NCBI GenBank assembly: GCA_020437875.1
Contig: JAGQVR010000010.1
Location: forward strand, 1-14,765
Direction of reading: 5' to 3'
Length of the DNA stretch: 14,765 bases
Source of the DNA: Flavobacteriales bacterium
GTDB taxonomy: Bacteria; Bacteroidota; Bacteroidia; Flavobacteriales_F; PHOS-HE28
The position numbers and the translations under genes were made by a program. Numbering within the stretch: position 1 is the first letter of the stretch; each line of letters begins with the position of its first letter. The notes under the pieces are model-generated. The model was given only the letters and a program-made list of their open reading frames with translations, was not told the origin of the DNA and searched no databases. Positions 14,409-14,765 of this stretch are shown here, one piece after another.

Positions 14409-14419
14409 GGTACCTTTGC
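14407..14419 (+). promoter_or_regulatory. -7 box (TACCTTTG) of kdsA within a 10-bp palindrome
   Basis: TACCTTTG (14411-14418) is an exact TAnnTTTG match ending 6 nt before ATG 14425. It overlaps the perfect palindrome AAGGTACCTT (14407-14416), whose first two bases belong to the FAH stop codon. The whole promoter box fits in the 16-nt gap between the genes. Confidence 0.6.
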
Positions 14420-14424
14420 GGCCC

Positions 14425-14765
14425 ATGACCAAGATCGTCCAGGTAGGCGACATCGCCTGTGGCAGTGACCAACTGTTCCTGATCAGCGGCCCGTGCGTGA
14501 TCGAGACGGAGGATGTGATGTTGCGCACCGCCGAGAAGTTGAAGGAGGTGAGCGAGCGCACCAAGGTGCCCGTGATCTACAAGAGCAGCTTCACCAAGGA
14601 CAACCGCAGCAACGTCGACTTCTACCAGGGTCCCGGGCTCGATGAAGGCCTCAAGGTGCTCGAACGGATCAAGAAGGACTTCGGCTTCCCGATCCTCACC
14701 GACATCCACTACCCCAGCCAGGCGAAGCCCGCGGCCGAAGTGGTGGACGTGCTGCAGATACCGGC
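14425..14765 (+). CDS. kdsA: 3-deoxy-8-phosphooctulonate (Kdo-8-P) synthase, N-terminal part
   Basis: Condenses phosphoenolpyruvate with arabinose-5-phosphate to Kdo-8-phosphate, the precursor of the Kdo sugars that link lipid A to the rest of LPS; cytosolic. The visible 113 codons run off the right edge and cover the first third of the usual 260-280 residues. Motifs are LISGPCVIE (19-27), YKSSFTKDNRSNVDFYQGPG (53-72) in place of the common KANRSS loop, TDIHYPSQ, and DVLQIPA at the edge. C24 in SGPC sits where E. coli KdsA has Asn and metal-dependent enzymes such as that of Aquifex have Cys, so this is probably the metal-dependent class. The other metal ligands lie outside the window. ATG 14425 has a TACCTTTG box 6 nt upstream and no Shine-Dalgarno. 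Confidence 0.88.
   Translation, partial: MTKIVQVGDIACGSDQLFLISGPCVIETEDVMLRTAEKLKEVSERTKVPVIYKSSFTKDNRSNVDFYQGPGLDEGLKVLERIKKDFGFPILTDIHYPSQAKPAAEVVDVLQIP

Noticed and set aside
1..14765. tRNA or rRNA genes, CRISPR arrays, insertion sequences, att sites
   Set aside because: I looked for cloverleaf-like segments, regularly spaced repeats, transposase motifs and terminal repeats and saw none; the window is almost fully filled with protein genes.

Overview
The window looks like chromosomal housekeeping DNA from a GC-rich member of the Bacteroidota, most likely the Flavobacteriales (about 63 % GC in a row I counted by hand). Four things point there. Almost no gene has a Shine-Dalgarno sequence. 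Short TAnnTTTG-like boxes (core CCTTTG), the Bacteroidota -7 promoter element, sit just before many start codons. Lgt has the long form with a DGDWG loop. There is a TPR / five-repeat PD40 / carboxypeptidase-regulatory-like / OmpA-like protein of the kind found in type IX secretion (PorE). I see no mobile element, CRISPR array, tRNA or rRNA, and no stretch over 300 bases lacks a gene.

Layout. At the left edge, on the minus strand, are a truncated TraB/GumN-family protein and, upstream of it, an unlisted 35-residue single-helix membrane protein. Divergent from these on the plus strand is a tight run: mtaB (tRNA ms2t6A37 methylthiotransferase), lgt (lipoprotein maturation, start overlapping the mtaB stop) and an inositol-monophosphatase-family gene. 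Next comes an acyltransferase-3 membrane protein, whose stop codon overlaps that of a convergent sodium:solute symporter. Divergent from the symporter is recR, followed by a large membrane glycosyltransferase that fuses a GT2 domain to a remnant of a WbaP/WcaJ-like sugar-phosphate transferase. Then come a lone 2-oxo-acid dehydrogenase E2 gene and the PorE-like protein, closed by an intrinsic terminator. A DnaQ-type exonuclease and an FAH-family hydrolase form a pair, and the 5' part of kdsA runs off the right edge.

Many of the genes serve the envelope: lipoprotein lipidation (lgt), surface polysaccharide or lipid modification (GT2 fusion, acyltransferase, kdsA for Kdo in lipid A) and a secretion or cell-wall protein (PorE-like). 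They are interleaved with information-processing genes (mtaB, recR, exonuclease) and metabolic genes (E2, FAH, symporter). No single pathway unites them.

The most distinctive signals are regulatory and architectural. A CCTTTG box lies 4-10 nt from at least five start codons, which implies leaderless or nearly leaderless mRNAs. The GT2 protein seems to have lost its second catalytic domain. The PorE-like protein has an OmpA-like domain that lacks the canonical GHTD motif. I did not find convincing evidence of a wholly new multi-gene system.
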